Below the pieces are notes generated by a model that had not been told where the DNA came from, made no database searches, and saw only the letters and a list, made by a program, of their open reading frames with translations. From assembly GCA_011009095.1 (NCBI GenBank), contig VTPC01003830.1, positions 1 to 64,000 of the forward strand: a DNA stretch of 64,000 nucleotides, written 5' to 3'. This DNA is from Ignelater luminosus (taxonomy: Eukaryota; Arthropoda; Insecta; Coleoptera; Elateridae). Numbering within the stretch: position 1 is the stretch's first letter; each line of letters opens with the position of its first letter. This document shows, piece after piece, positions 34,555-46,303 of the stretch. The position numbers and the translations under genes are program-made.

Positions 34555-35826
34555 GGGTACGCTTTGCATATAAATAATTTTATATACTCTTAACTTATAG
34601 GCTATAAGAAATATAGAATTATATATTATCACATCACACGACACAACAGAACAATAGCAACAATGAGTGGTCTCGCGAGCGATTAACTAACAATAAGGGA
34701 TATGTATATTGTTATTTGTGCAAACCCCGGTCGGCACCGACGCAGCGTGTGGCAGTTCGAATCACAGCCGAGATGCCCCCATACCCAGCAATCGCACAAA
34801 CCACGGATTTTGTATTATTGTTTAAAAATCCGATTAAAATTTACGTCCACAGCCTTCCAAAATTTCCTTATTTTGTTTTTTTATATTTTGTTGTTTTTTT
34901 TTTGATCTTTTTCTAATCAAATATCTACTAAAACCTAATAGATATACCTGAATGAACACTCTGCAAAGCTTCTGTTTATACCTATTGAATAACCAGTATA
35001 TAGATGTACTATTTATATTTCAACCAAAAATGTTATGTGTAATGTCACATAAATAACAAGAAAACATCACACAGAGTTTTTACATAAACCAGTATGAAGA
35101 ACCCGTTGTGACAATAATAATAATAACAAAATAAATATTATTAGTAATACATCTCTTTTGTGAATCATAGGCAAAATCAGGGCAGAAGCAGAACACAGAA
35201 TTTCTGGAAGAAACAGACGTAAACAGTCAATCGGACGCCATTTTATCGAATATTTGTATATTATACTGGTTAAATTCTCTAATATTACTTAAGTTATATC
35301 GAGGCTCAGACTTTAACATCGTGACACCTTACGCGGTAAAATTACAAAAATATAAAAATAACGAAACATTTAACGGTACAAATTGCTAAAAAATATCCTA
35401 CTGTGTCACGTAATGTCTTTTATGGGTCTGTAAAGACGATTCTGTAGCAAGCGCATACACATAAAAATACAAAGTAAAACTTGATTGCGAATCTAATACT
35501 ACAAATTTGTAATAAAATGAATAAAGGTTACATTTAACAGAAGTAACATGCAAACTGGCAAAATGACGACTACGCCACCGATACGTCTCGCGCCGTCCGG
35601 GTCCCGCACGTAACATTTAAAAACAAAACAATTTAAACAATGATTAGATCAACAAAAATATATTTCATAATTCTAGCATTCGTTGTAGACCATGCGGCCA
35701 GAACGGCACGAATCGCATCGAGGATGAAGAACACAGGGCGCGGTCCCGGGGAATGTGGATGGCGGCGTAGTGAGGATAATATTCGAGCGAGATCGATCGG
35801 TCGGCGACGGTGGCAGCAACAACTTC

Positions 35827-36836
35827 TTAGGGGTTGAGCGTGTAAATACGAATGGTCTGCTGAGCGCGTAAAGAACACACAGGACAGTGACCATCGTTGC
35901 TTTCGCGGCATACTACGCGATTGGCGCACTCCATGCAAAAGAAGTTGTGACCGCAGGGAACAAGAGCATGAGTAACTTTCGCTTCGCTACATACCAAGCA
36001 CTTGGCAGAACTCAACAAGGAGTCTGCAGGACTGGTGCTATTTGGTGGCGAAGGACGTGTAGGAGCTGGCTGATACGACCAGATGTTAGAGAGAGCGGTC
36101 GAGCTATCGAAGCTAGGGGAATCTCCCAAGCCTTCGTCGCGTTCGCTGGAGCCCCAAATAGCTCCAAGATCAGCACGTCCTCCAGAACTAGATGAGCTGC
36201 TGGAACACGATCCGGAACTAGAGAATGCTCCGGAACTACCAGTCGAAGATGTCATGTTGCTAAATGCATCGGTACCAGCAGGTTCAATGTAGTTGAAAAG
36301 TGAATTCAGTCCAGTCTTGTAAAGTGAAGCCAAAATATCGGTAGAATCGTCCAAACCACCCAATCCATTAAGTCCATTTAAAGAAGCCCCATTCCCAGTA
36401 CGCAAAGCAATATGTGCTTCGATTTCTCTGCGGGCACTCTCTACATTTTCGGGCATACCCGTCACTTCAAATACCGGCTCTTTGTCGCGGCTAGGAGTTA
36501 CTATGTAAGTGTGTGTTTGATGTTGAATGCGTTTAATAGTAGCACCTTTTGGACCAACTACCAGTCCTACAACGCGGTATGGAACACGCACTTGTATGGT
36601 TATTTGGCCCGGAACGTTAGCTGGGGGGCCTGGCGGAGCACCATTCAGACCGCCAATTAAATTACTCTTACGTGAAGCGCGAATTTGGGAGAAGTGTTCA
36701 GCAGCAGATAGTATTTCACGTTTTGCTTTTGCCACGTCTTCTTTTCGACCAGTTACCACAAAGACTGGTTCTTCTCCTCGCACTGGTGTCTTAATATAGG
36801 TGTTAGTTTTGGCTCGTAAAGCTTTAATTTTGCAAC
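35827..36836 (-). CDS. mex-3: MEX3-family RNA-binding RING protein, terminal coding exon
   Basis: This 1,010-nt exon encodes the last 335 residues of a MEX3 protein plus part of a split Gly codon. It opens with KH1 just at the second Gly of its GRQG loop: (G)[20 protein letters not shown], through [20 protein letters not shown] (exon residues 1-48). KH2 follows (about 77-146) with the intact loop GPKG and [20 protein letters not shown]. Next come a Gly/Asn linker, a Ser-rich stretch (about 194-219) and a C3HC4 RING with ligands at exon residues 279, 282, 294, 296, 300, 303, 317 and 320. The protein ends TIRIYTLNP, then TAA at 35827-35829. MEX3 proteins bind mRNAs, repress translation and can act as E3 ligases; Tribolium mex-3 works in head patterning with caudal. 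Upstream of 36836 is a good acceptor (TTTTTTTCCTTTGTTTCAG), so the frame beyond is intron. The intron is phase 1. The preceding KH1 exon was not found. Confidence 0.95.
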
Positions 36837-37029
36837 CTGAAACAAAGGAAAAAAACATTATTATGGTGTACAATAAATAAGACTCATTCAACATTAAACA
36901 GTATCAAAGAAAATTGTTTAAAATTTGGATAACATACATGTTGAAGAATTTTGCTAGAGCAAGAAGAGTAAATTATTGTTAAATTCGCAATTTAAATAAT
37001 GCTATGTAAATGTAACTACAAATAAGTAA
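36837..37029 (-). other. Intron 3' end upstream of the mex-3 exon
   Basis: On the minus strand TTTTTTTCCTTTGTTTCAG ends at 36837: a pyrimidine tract and AG acceptor. Translation through it gives a hydrophobic run with an in-frame Met (MLNESYLLY) that is not MEX3-like, which supports splicing here. No further exon was seen in this stretch. Confidence 0.85.
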
Positions 37030-37215
37030 ATGAAGAATGCATGGACGACATCTACCAGACAAAGTTCTGCTAGTGGCGACGCCCTTCAACCTGCCGACAG
37101 GTCAGTTGCATTCACCTTGTGCGCGGGCGATCAACTGCCCAGCAGACTGCGTGCGAATGCATGCTGCACTTGCACCCGGTCATCCTTAGACGATAGCGCG
37201 AGTTTTTGCTGACAG
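37030..37215. promoter_or_regulatory. CpG-rich island in mex-3 intron/flank
   Basis: The segment holds over a dozen CpG sites in about 185 bp, against AT-rich, CpG-poor neighbours. On the minus strand a short frame from an ATG near 37180 (MTGCKCSMHSHAVCW) could end at a donor-like AAG|GTGAAT near 37105. Its phase (2) does not fit the phase-1 acceptor of the mex-3 exon, so I do not call it an exon. An intronic promoter or enhancer is possible. Confidence 0.25.
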
Positions 37216-37686
37216 GAACGATCTTATAACGATTTGTAGGAAAAAAACGTCGGCCTTTATTAAGCAACCGCAATATGAGTTTTTCAACTTAAAACTAATA
37301 AATAGGCATCACTCTATTCAGGTATATGGAGTAAGAATGGTAGAATGGTTGATTAGTTGAAATGATGTCGTGGTAGCATTTGAGTAGATAGATAGGTTAG
37401 ACAATTGTAAAGAACTAAGTGTTCAAAGCATATCATATATTCAGCAAATTCTTTTCTTGGTGTGATAAGGAAGTATTAGAAATGCTATAATTGTTGGGAA
37501 AATCTACCTTATCTAATGAGATCGTTTAAAAAAATGTTTTTCAGTCGGTGACCGTCTGTCTGACGCAAAGAGATTAAAATGTGGTATCACTTTTATAAAT
37601 AGCGCCATGGAATTAATAATATGAAACGAGTTCGAATGCTTCTATTTCTTTATTTGTATACAAGTTGCAGAAAGTTGTATTGGTCT

Positions 37687-37790
37687 TATAAATAAGAGAC
37701 GGCGGGTGCGATGGCCAGGTATACGAGGCTAACCTTGGCTCGCAAGAATGGAATAGCAACGAACAGCAGCAGCACCAGCAGCAGTCCAGG
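37687..37790 (+). promoter_or_regulatory. Candidate TATA promoter with first exon and splice donor
   Basis: TATAAATA at 37687-37694 is followed by a GC-rich stretch, an ATG at 37711 in a good context (GCGATGGCC), an AGCAGCAGCACCAGCAGCAG tract and a strong donor CCAG|GTAAGG at 37790/37791. The frame from the ATG (MARYTRLTLARKNGIATNSS) stays open to the donor. A start about 30 bp after the TATA box would fall just past this ATG, so the exon might be non-coding. No downstream plus-strand exon was identified. Confidence 0.3.
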
Positions 37791-37799
37791 TAAGGTCTG

Positions 37800-39009
37800 A
37801 ATTTATTACGGACGGTACACGATGCTTAATAGGGCAGCTTCCTTTAAAATTTCGTTTTTAGGAACCTAAATTTGTTTGGCGTAAAGTGTATTGTTCGAAC
37901 AAATAGAATGTATGGTTAGAAACAATAGCTAGCTAATATCATGTAATAGAGGACTATACAACTAACAGTTTAATTATTTGTTCCTTTAAAGAAAGGAATT
38001 GAAATAAAATAACAAAGAAAATTAATTACATGTACAATCTTTTTAATACAGTGCTATTGACAATTTATTTTACAATACAGCAGACCTTCAATTTTGATGT
38101 TTTTCACATTTTTTCCTCAAGACAACAAAAATGATACTCGTCCAGACCGGCTAGTAAATACACACACATACACACACAGAGAGACGACCCAGCTGGTGAA
38201 CAAAGTAAAGTGTCGTGTAACTTTAATATTAATGTGCTAATAAACAAGCTGCAATAAACGGGTGTCGCGATCAATTCCTCTCTCCCACATGTGTCAGGAT
38301 ATCAGGCATATCCTGTGCACTTGCGACCAATTAACACCGTAACTGACGAATAACTGAAACGCCACAATAACTTTTCCATTTCCTCTCGTTAAAAGAAAAC
38401 TGTAAAATGAAGACGCCTTTCTGTTTATTTATTTATTTCTTCTAGAATTATCCAGGAAGTAGAAGAGAAAAATAAAGTCGAGAGTTTTCATAGCTAAAAT
38501 TCTAGTTTGGCGCAGGATGAAGGTTATGCTTGGAAATTGTACGGCACAACAGAGTTCTTCCTAGTTATAATGCCAAGTTTCCGTAATTTCTAAAACGAAA
38601 CACCTAAATAAAGGCGCCAAAACTACATTTAAAGCGTGAAATCATCATTTGTGTCATAAGAAAGTGTCTTTTATGACAAATTGGTTTTTTAAATATCTTT
38701 TTTGTCTATAAGAAAAATGATGTACATATTAAGTAAAAACAAGGTAGTACTACTACTACTTATAGTTTAGAGGTTATATTCACATTTACGCAAAAAGAAA
38801 TGTCAGAAACTGATATTTTCTTTTTTATTATTGGGGCGATGAAATCAGTAATGCATTTTCTGTCGTCGTGCTGATTTTATCGTTACGGTGTCAGGTCCCA
38901 ACCACCACACAACGAGATCGCACTGCTTTATAACAAAAGCGCTTATCTCAACCTCCATAATTAACGTGTTAATTTAGAGAGTCATTTAATGGTTAAAAAA
39001 TCTGTCACA
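37800..39009. other. Non-coding DNA with short CA repeat
   Basis: A short ACACACACATACACACACAG tract lies near 38158-38180. Otherwise no gene or repeat was seen. Confidence 0.5.
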
Positions 39010-39180
39010 CGAAATGTCGTAACCGGCGCAGTTCAGATCGGAGGGCAGCGAGCTCGACGGTATGTGTATTCCTGGGGCTTGCAGCCAATGACACAAGCTG
39101 CGTGAAGAATGCAACTCTCGGAGCTTAAATATAGTCTCTGACCTCCGCAGCGTTTGTCTGCCATTCTTAGTTACTCACGC
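39010..39180 (+). promoter_or_regulatory. CpG-rich segment with possible TATA/Inr core promoter
   Basis: A GC-rich stretch contains AAATATAG (39127-39134). About 33 bp downstream, CCATTCT matches the initiator consensus with A at 39163. No coding exon follows that I can recognise, so the call rests on motif spacing alone. Confidence 0.2.
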
Positions 39181-42100
39181 CAACAGACACCGTTTGTTAT
39201 GTATGCATGATTTTAATCGTTTAGTTTGACGAAATGTGATCTTCTCGATTAACCACACCTTTCAAAATATCAAACCGAGGAGATTTTCAGAGATGAATTT
39301 GGAATGATGTAAAAGAGAAATTGTTTGGAAGATCGTTAGCCTTGTCAATTATTCATGACAACATTGTATCTACAAACAGTTTACCAAGGACGGTATGTCA
39401 TCATTTTTTTCGAAAACAAATGATGACGAGCACAATATGTGCGTCTAAAAGGAAGCCTTGAGGAATTTTAAGAAAGTTTAGTAATGGAGAAGTGAACTTG
39501 AAGAATAAAAGTTTTTTAATATGCATGACTGTTTATAGTTCGCCTGAAAACTTAAAGAATCCTCTAAAATTCTACCAATACATGATAAAAATAAGCTGCA
39601 AGCAATTAAAAATGTTTCATACTTTCGCATGAAATATGATTAATTTTAAGCACATGAACGTGAAATAAAATGTCAGTTATAACCCGTACTGGCTGATTCA
39701 TGAAATTTGTAGATTATGAAAAGAGATACAACAATTCTAAAGAAATGGGTTTTCTTCACTTGTTTAATTTATATCAACCACAAACATTTCCAAAACTTTT
39801 TTACTCAAATACTCAAATGCCTAGAGTTCCGCTAAAATACAATTCAACCTCCTTGTTGATTCTGTAAATTCATTCCACAAATTTCTGAAGCGCGAACAAA
39901 CAGTTCGTACAGCCAGAATAAGAAAGTTGTGTATCGATTTACACTTCAGGAATTCCTAAGTTGAAAATATTTAGAAATCAACCAATTCCAGCGAATGCAA
40001 CATAAGACTATAGACGAGCGATTTGCCACTTTGCAACTTTTAGTCATCTTACAACCAGATAGGGTTTACTAAAATAGAAGAGACCAGAATTTGGTCGTGT
40101 ATCCAATTCACCTTTTAACAGATCGTTCTAATTACCCAAAGTAATACATTAATTGATCTCTTCCCCAATGTTTTATAAACGAATGTCTCTGTGGAGGTAT
40201 GTTCTGGATACGGGCAGCAATTTTATCTGTCAAAAGCATAATGCAAAGGCGATGGTCAAAAATCGTCAACAAGAACGAATGGGAAAAAGAGCAAAAAACT
40301 TGGATTTTGGCAGGACAATCTTACTCAAAGGCTTGGGGATTTCAGCTTACACAAATTCTTTACCGCTAATGTCCTGCGAAATGATATTACGAATGTCATT
40401 AACTGCCTAAAGTGACGCAAAGGAAATCCAGAAAGTGATATTTGCTATCACCAAGAGTATCAATGAAAATCTGAACAATGTTAGAATCTCGATTGGAACA
40501 AACGCTATTATCATCTGTTTAGAAAGATATTTGGAATGACCTCTAGTAGAGATCTGTTACAAAACTTGAAGTATCTAAAAAGTACTGCTTTAGGCAAGGT
40601 AAGCAAATTGAGATGCTAAAACTGAGCTTAGTACAAGAATTTCAGTATTGATAGTTAAACGTAGACGAGACTGATTTGCGTGAATAGTTTCGAGTTCCAA
40701 AGATACATCTGCTTGTTTGGAACTTAGTTAATTCGCTCAGCAGGTCATTTCAGTACAGTATCTATTTTAACCATTACATTATTTCGTACATCTAATGACG
40801 ACATTTCCAATATACAGTCTTCAAATCGAGCACGGCCCTAATGAGATTACTTCTGCTTGCTGAGGACGTTCCTTGTACAGTGTACGTATTCGTTATTACT
40901 GTGTCCATAAATATGTAACTAGATTGGACAAAATCATTATGACAATTCAGTAGTGTCGGCATGATTTAACTATCACTCGAACCCATTTCCAATTTGATAG
41001 GATGATAGCACTTTCTGAACAATTTAAGTTGCCCTTAGAATATTCCACCTATATTAGCCCGGCGTTCATTTTGGCACTAGGTGCATTTAAAACCACAAGG
41101 ATAATTTAGGTAAACGTTATTCTGAATCGTACAGACAAAATGTCGCTATGGTCATCTAGCATACAGGGGTATCTGCGGGAACCGTAACAATATTTAGAAT
41201 AAGGGCTGCAGTGAAAAGACTGATTTTTCTAATTTTTACATCTAAAGAGATCGAGTGATTGGCTAGTTCTTCTCGAGAACAATTTAAACATCCACGTAAG
41301 AACGGAAAGGTCTCTACAAAGTTTTGGCTTGTAGAATCCATATAGATAAACGGGTCTTCTTAAAGACAATTTTAATGTTATTGTTAAAGAGGTCAAAATC
41401 TGTCATTCTATAAACTCTGTTCCAAAGCTTGATAGGACTGACTGTACAACTTAAGTCGAAGGTCTAGAAATCTAGAAAACTTTCTAAGTGGTAATAGTAA
41501 TGCGGTAATCAACTGTTAGTCATGAAAACTACATTTTTGAAGATTCGAACATTTTTTGTTTTTCACTAGGTAGTTGTATGTCTTGGGAAAAAAAGTGAAA
41601 GAGTGTTAAAATTGAGCCTGAAAACATTTATTTTATAGTATAAGAGATCAGATTTTCTTATTATCTTATTTGTGATGCAAGTGTCGTTAGATACATACAT
41701 TTTCGAGTAAATTTATTTTTTTCTAACTCCAAACTCGATGTCTAATTTTACAATGCCTTACGATTTGGATATCTCAAATGATATTGAAATAAAACTGGTT
41801 GAGTTCTGTCAGAATGCTAAAACTTTTAGCATCATTTGTTTTGAGAACGGTGCTTTCGAGGCTTTGAGAACACCCTTTATACCATTAACATCATTCTACT
41901 ATATTTAACAACTTACCAGTTACACATTTTACCTGATTACTAATATCACTGGAAATAACAGTGAAAAATCTAAAAAACACAAGAGAGACAACGTTCTATA
42001 ATCATAGGGAATTTTCATAATCATACCACTTCCATTTGTTCTAATTGACGCGAATATTTTCCACGGTCATCATTAAAATTTATCGAAGTAATTACGTATA

Positions 42101-43415
42101 TTATACACTAGAAACAGTCCCAGCCAATCGCTTAAGATAATTGATATGTGCCACAAATAGACGACCATGCAATGAGTCTATTCTAATTAGGTGCCATGTC
42201 GTTTGCAACGTTGCATGGCTAAAGGTTTTGCGATTCCATTAGGAAAGAACGTGACCCGTTGGTTTTCCATCCGTCAAATATGAGGGAAATACTACACAGG
42301 CATAAAGCAGTCATTTAGCTATAATTTATTCACTCGAGATCGATAAGTCTACCAAATAGTAATCCGCATTGGTTGCTTTCATGTGATATACATAGCTCAT
42401 ACATACAGAACTGGGACTGAAAAAAGGTATTTCTTAGAAAAGTACTAAAATCAATATTATAATTTAAATATTTAAATTGAGATTCAAAGTGAAAAAGTAA
42501 GTGGAAACTATCATGTCGATATATCGGAAAAACAATTTTGATAAATGAATGAGGAAATAAATGTTGTTTAGTCTAAGTTACAAATAACATGTCGGAATAA
42601 ATGACATACAATTTATTGTTTTATTGCCGATTTTTCTCAGATTTTCCTTTTTTAGTGTTCAACACGTTTACGAGTTAAACAATTAAATTTTATGAATTTT
42701 GAAATTAATTTTAACACGTCAACAAATCATTAAATACAAATCAGCTCATGCGTATTCCATTTCAATAGGTCTATTAAAGAATTTCACTACTGCAGACGAC
42801 GTCCACATTGAATTTAATGGCATCTTATCTCTACCACTTCTTAACGATCAGATTGTAAACTGAAGAGCATCTCGTCTATTTGGAGAAAGCTTGCAGCTAG
42901 TTTACGCTACTAGATAATGAGATGGCATTTACCCGAGATATTTCTAGACGCTTCGTATGCTAGACTTCGACGGTGAACAAAACGACGAGGCGCGACTGCA
43001 ATGTGGTGTCGCCTGGAGCTTGGCCAGATAAGTGACATTTCCAAGCGGGTGCATTCAAACAAGCTCTCATGCTGAGCTTACATGTGATGCTGCTGGCGCT
43101 CCGTCTTTTACTTTTTAACCATGGCACTTGTATGTGTTCTCTTTGTGTTTTTACAACTTCCATGCGGGCGATGCAATTTGCCACCTACGTATCAAGATAC
43201 CATGAGAATTTACACAGTTCTTATTTTCGTTAGCATTGACCGAACAAAGTAAGACGTTATGTTTAAATTTTATGGAACACAAGTCACAATAATATGCGTC
43301 TTCTTGAGAGGCCTTTTTAATGTAGTTTTAACGGAATAAACTGCTACTACATTCCATCATATCAATGCTTTTTTGTTTAATTATAAATAGTTTCTAGTAG
43401 AAATTCTGACTAATG
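39181..43415. other. Non-coding DNA, small unrecognised ORFs
   Basis: An 85-codon plus frame at 40153-40410 contains LDTGS, which resembles a retropepsin active site, but nothing around it supports a retroelement. A GC-richer patch at 42955-43190 has an open minus frame of 74 codons without a known domain. No splice-bounded exon was seen, including the missing mex-3 KH1 exon. Confidence 0.4.
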
Positions 43416-43417
43416 TA

Positions 43418-43578
43418 CAGTCAATGTATATAGTAATGTCGCAAAATCTAGAGGTTTTAGCGTCTTATGTTTGGTTGAATGATAAATGAAATAAATTAGT
43501 ATCAATTGTCGTTTATTAATTCAGACATTAATCACCAAAATATAAAATATTTTACGACATTACTTTATGAGTTGACTG
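43418..43578. mobile_element. Tc1/mariner-type MITE, 161 bp
   Basis: The ends read CAGTCAATGTATATAGTAAT and, reverse-complemented, CAGTCAACTCATAAAGTAAT, continuing with GTCG(C/T)AAAA: roughly 30-bp terminal inverted repeats with a cluster of mismatches in the middle. TA flanks both ends (43416-43417, 43579-43580). There is no coding capacity. The CAGT start and TA duplication are typical of Tc1-like elements. Confidence 0.8.
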
Positions 43579-43580
43579 TA

Positions 43581-46083
43581 CATCTCTACGACGTTTTCAT
43601 CAATATATTTCTACCTAATACCTTTATGTGAGCAAAAGTAAAAATGTAGCAATAATTATAATAAGGGAATTGTTTTTCCTAATAATTAGCGATTAATTAA
43701 CATCGATTAAACTCGATTTAATACTACACCTTGTTGGTAAAAACAAGATAATAAGTTCTATTGTATTAGTTTTGTTTGTTTACTGTTGGTATCAAATGAA
43801 AATATTTGCATTTAATTTTTGTTGCTAGTACTTAATAGTTAGGTTGGCCTTGAGCCCACATCTCGCAATGTTTTCAACGTTCAATGCAAGTGCACGTTCG
43901 AGAAATAGAAATTGTCCTTTGGCAAGTTTTCTCGTTGATGAGTAACGCGCAGTAGAAAACTGATTTTTCTTCATCGCAAATAAAGTGTAAGCAGCCGTTA
44001 AATTGGCTCACATTGTACTCTTTTGGCGGCATTTGAATGGCAGAAAAGAATGTTAAAATTTACGAGGATAGTGCTAGATTTTTTACTTCGGAGGCGCTCG
44101 AAAGCTATACACAACTTCTTTTAAGGACTTTTATGACTCTTAAAACGCTGTTATTTTTATGATCCATACCGATACAGATTTCGACCAGTTTAAACTGAAT
44201 AAGCGTTCGAATCCATTTAAACTTGAACAACTTCGTTGTATGTATGTATGAAAATGCAATGAATCACGGTTGAATTATTCAAGTGAATTGTAATTGAAAA
44301 AAATTAATAATAAGATCAGTCGACATAATTGCACACAATAACATCCTCACCTATTTTAAAACACAATTATAATACAATAAACAGTTATTCGTTTAGTTTA
44401 CAAATCACAAATAACGTTGGAGAAAAACCTTGCGTACATGCCATGTGAAAATGTAAATTAATACTGCAACTTAGACATCAATAGCTTCAATGTTACCAGC
44501 GCTGCTTGAATAAAATTATAGCATGTAAAACTAGATTTCCTTAGCGGAATTGTTTTATAATGGAGAGGAAAAAAGTAATTTCGATTTTATGTTACAACAA
44601 GAATAAAAAGCTGCAGAATAAGTGTCCAATTAAACCAGGCTATAGTGAACCCAATAAAGAAAAAGGAAAGTAAAAAAGAAGTACTACCCAACACCTAAAG
44701 GATTATGGGCGATTCCTGGAACGGCCTTCCCAGTGCATACACAAACTATAACGTGTGATTTCTTATGTTGTTTTTCAACCCACACAGATCATTAGTCTTT
44801 GTTGAACAGCTCTTATACTCACAAAATGGTGGTGTAGAGTAATTTTAATTTAATTTGTTGTAAGGACAACGAACCTATTTCGTTAAGATTCGCAAAAATC
44901 GGGTATTAACTGCAGCTCCAAGTTTTCAAGGATTTAAATACTAAATAAGAAAGCTATATCGAGAAGTACGTTGTACATTATAAACTTCATTTTTTCGTTC
45001 GGAATTATTATTCTCCGGTTATTGCGCAAATAATTAGTTAAAAACATTCTTTGGAGACGTGAGTAAATATAATCAAAAGAGACTATCGCTTCGTTTCGTT
45101 CAATTGAAGAGTGAAGACAATATCTGTTGTATTTATTTTCAAATTCTTTATTTTCCCAGTTCTTATACATCTTTCGCAAGATTTCAATTTTTTGAAGAAA
45201 TTCAGATTTTATTTGGCATTAATTCAAAGCAATCAATTTAATGGTTATAGCTCATCCAGAAACACAGACGATCCATCCCAAAGAATGGAGTAGTCACGTT
45301 AAACAATTAGACCTAGAAGATTGTATAATAGTACAATTATGATTTGGTCAATCTTCAATTATCAAGACTTAAAGATCGACCCAAGCAGTCCAACAAGTAG
45401 GGGAAAAAACTAATTGGAGGTGACCTTCCTACAATTAAGCATGATCGAACAAAAACTTAATTACGTTTTTTCGCAAGATAATCTATACTTATATTTAAGT
45501 TGAGACCTTACCTACTGAAACTATATTTAAGGCAATATAAAAATGACCTTAAAGGATTGTAGACAATGAATCGTCAAACTACATTCCATGCAATAAGCTC
45601 CTGCCACGGTAAACCGAAAAATCTCTGCTTTGCAGACTGAATGAACGACTGAAAACCGCCCATATTAAATGAAAAATAATGAAGCAAGACCATAGAAAAC
45701 AAAACATGGACTGGAATAAAGCAAGAAATAAATATCGAACCTAGCTAGCTAAATAGAAGAGCTCAAAAAGTAATAGAGAACAAGACTTCTGCCACTTCAC
45801 GCCAAAGAAAGCAATAAATCCCAAATATCAAGCATCACAAAAATTGAACCAAATGAAAACCCACCAAACGTGGCGACACCAAAAATGTCCTCCTGAATAC
45901 AATCACCTCTAGAGAAAGGAGGCTAGAAACAGATAAAACTTCAGAAAATCCGAAACGTGGAAGTGCTAGTTAGACTAAATGCCAAAAATGGGCTAAATCT
46001 TTTCATAAATAAAACTTTAAGCAGATATAGACCGAAAGAGAAGACACAAGAAAAACAAATCCCAGGCAATCGGGGCGTACAGT
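43581..46083. other. Non-coding DNA
   Basis: Several short overlapping frames occur near 44934-45293 without recognisable domains. The stretch from about 45540 is A-rich and may belong to the LINE remnant that follows, but I could not align it to anything. Confidence 0.4.
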
Positions 46084-46303
46084 AAAAACGACAAAGTAAA
46101 CATCCTAGAAATGAAAACAAAGCAAAATCTGCTAATCATCATGAATACCATACATAGATTTTCACAGCTGTAAAGTCAAAGAGGCACACGAGGTTACAAA
46201 TGCCAAAAGTATGACCATATAATAGAAGTCTGGGATAGTATACAAGCCTGTGGTAAGTATGGACAAGAGTTTAGACATGATTCCAGCAAACACGCCTTGG
46301 TTT
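46084..46303 (+). pseudogene. LINE ORF1 (gag-like) zinc-knuckle remnant
   Basis: The frame reads KNDKVNILEMKTKQNLLIIM, then a stop, then YKCQKYDHIIEVW, SIQACGKYGQEFRHDSSKHA. This resembles the end of Jockey-type ORF1 proteins, where a conserved NKEIYNI-like stretch is followed by CxxCQKYGHTxxxC and CVKCGxxHxxxxC knuckles. Here several Cys positions are changed to Gly, Trp and Tyr. There is a TAA between the two parts. The protein is dead and most of the element is unrecognisable. Confidence 0.4.

Larger units (their letters stand above)
26203..35826 (-). other. AT-rich, transposon-poor DNA downstream of mex-3; candidate long 3' UTR
   Basis: No coding domain and no transposon remnant was recognised after mariner 2. 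From about 27400 the sequence is very AT-rich, with ATT/AAT tracts, interrupted by short GC-rich patches (for example 32570-32690, 33420-33490, 33840-33890, 34390-34570, 35560-35826). It starts directly after the mex-3 stop on that strand. TTTATT (AATAAA on the minus strand) occurs repeatedly, for instance near 27643. MEX3 messages are known for long, regulated 3' UTRs. How far transcription runs cannot be decided from sequence; ordinary intergenic DNA is the alternative. Confidence 0.35.

Noticed and set aside
35640..36799. Plus-strand open frames of 60-100 codons opposite the mex-3 exon
   Set aside because: They are antisense shadows of the GC-richer coding exon; none has a known domain, and the minus-strand frame has clear KH and RING motifs.
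37030..37215. Alternative mex-3 first exon in the CpG-rich patch
   Set aside because: The only open frame there ends at a donor-like site in phase 2, whereas the mex-3 acceptor at 36836 needs phase 1, and the peptide is not KH1-like.
40153..40410. LDTGS motif in an 85-codon frame, suggestive of a retropepsin
   Set aside because: A single five-residue match without neighbouring gag, reverse transcriptase or integrase similarity, or LTRs, is not enough.
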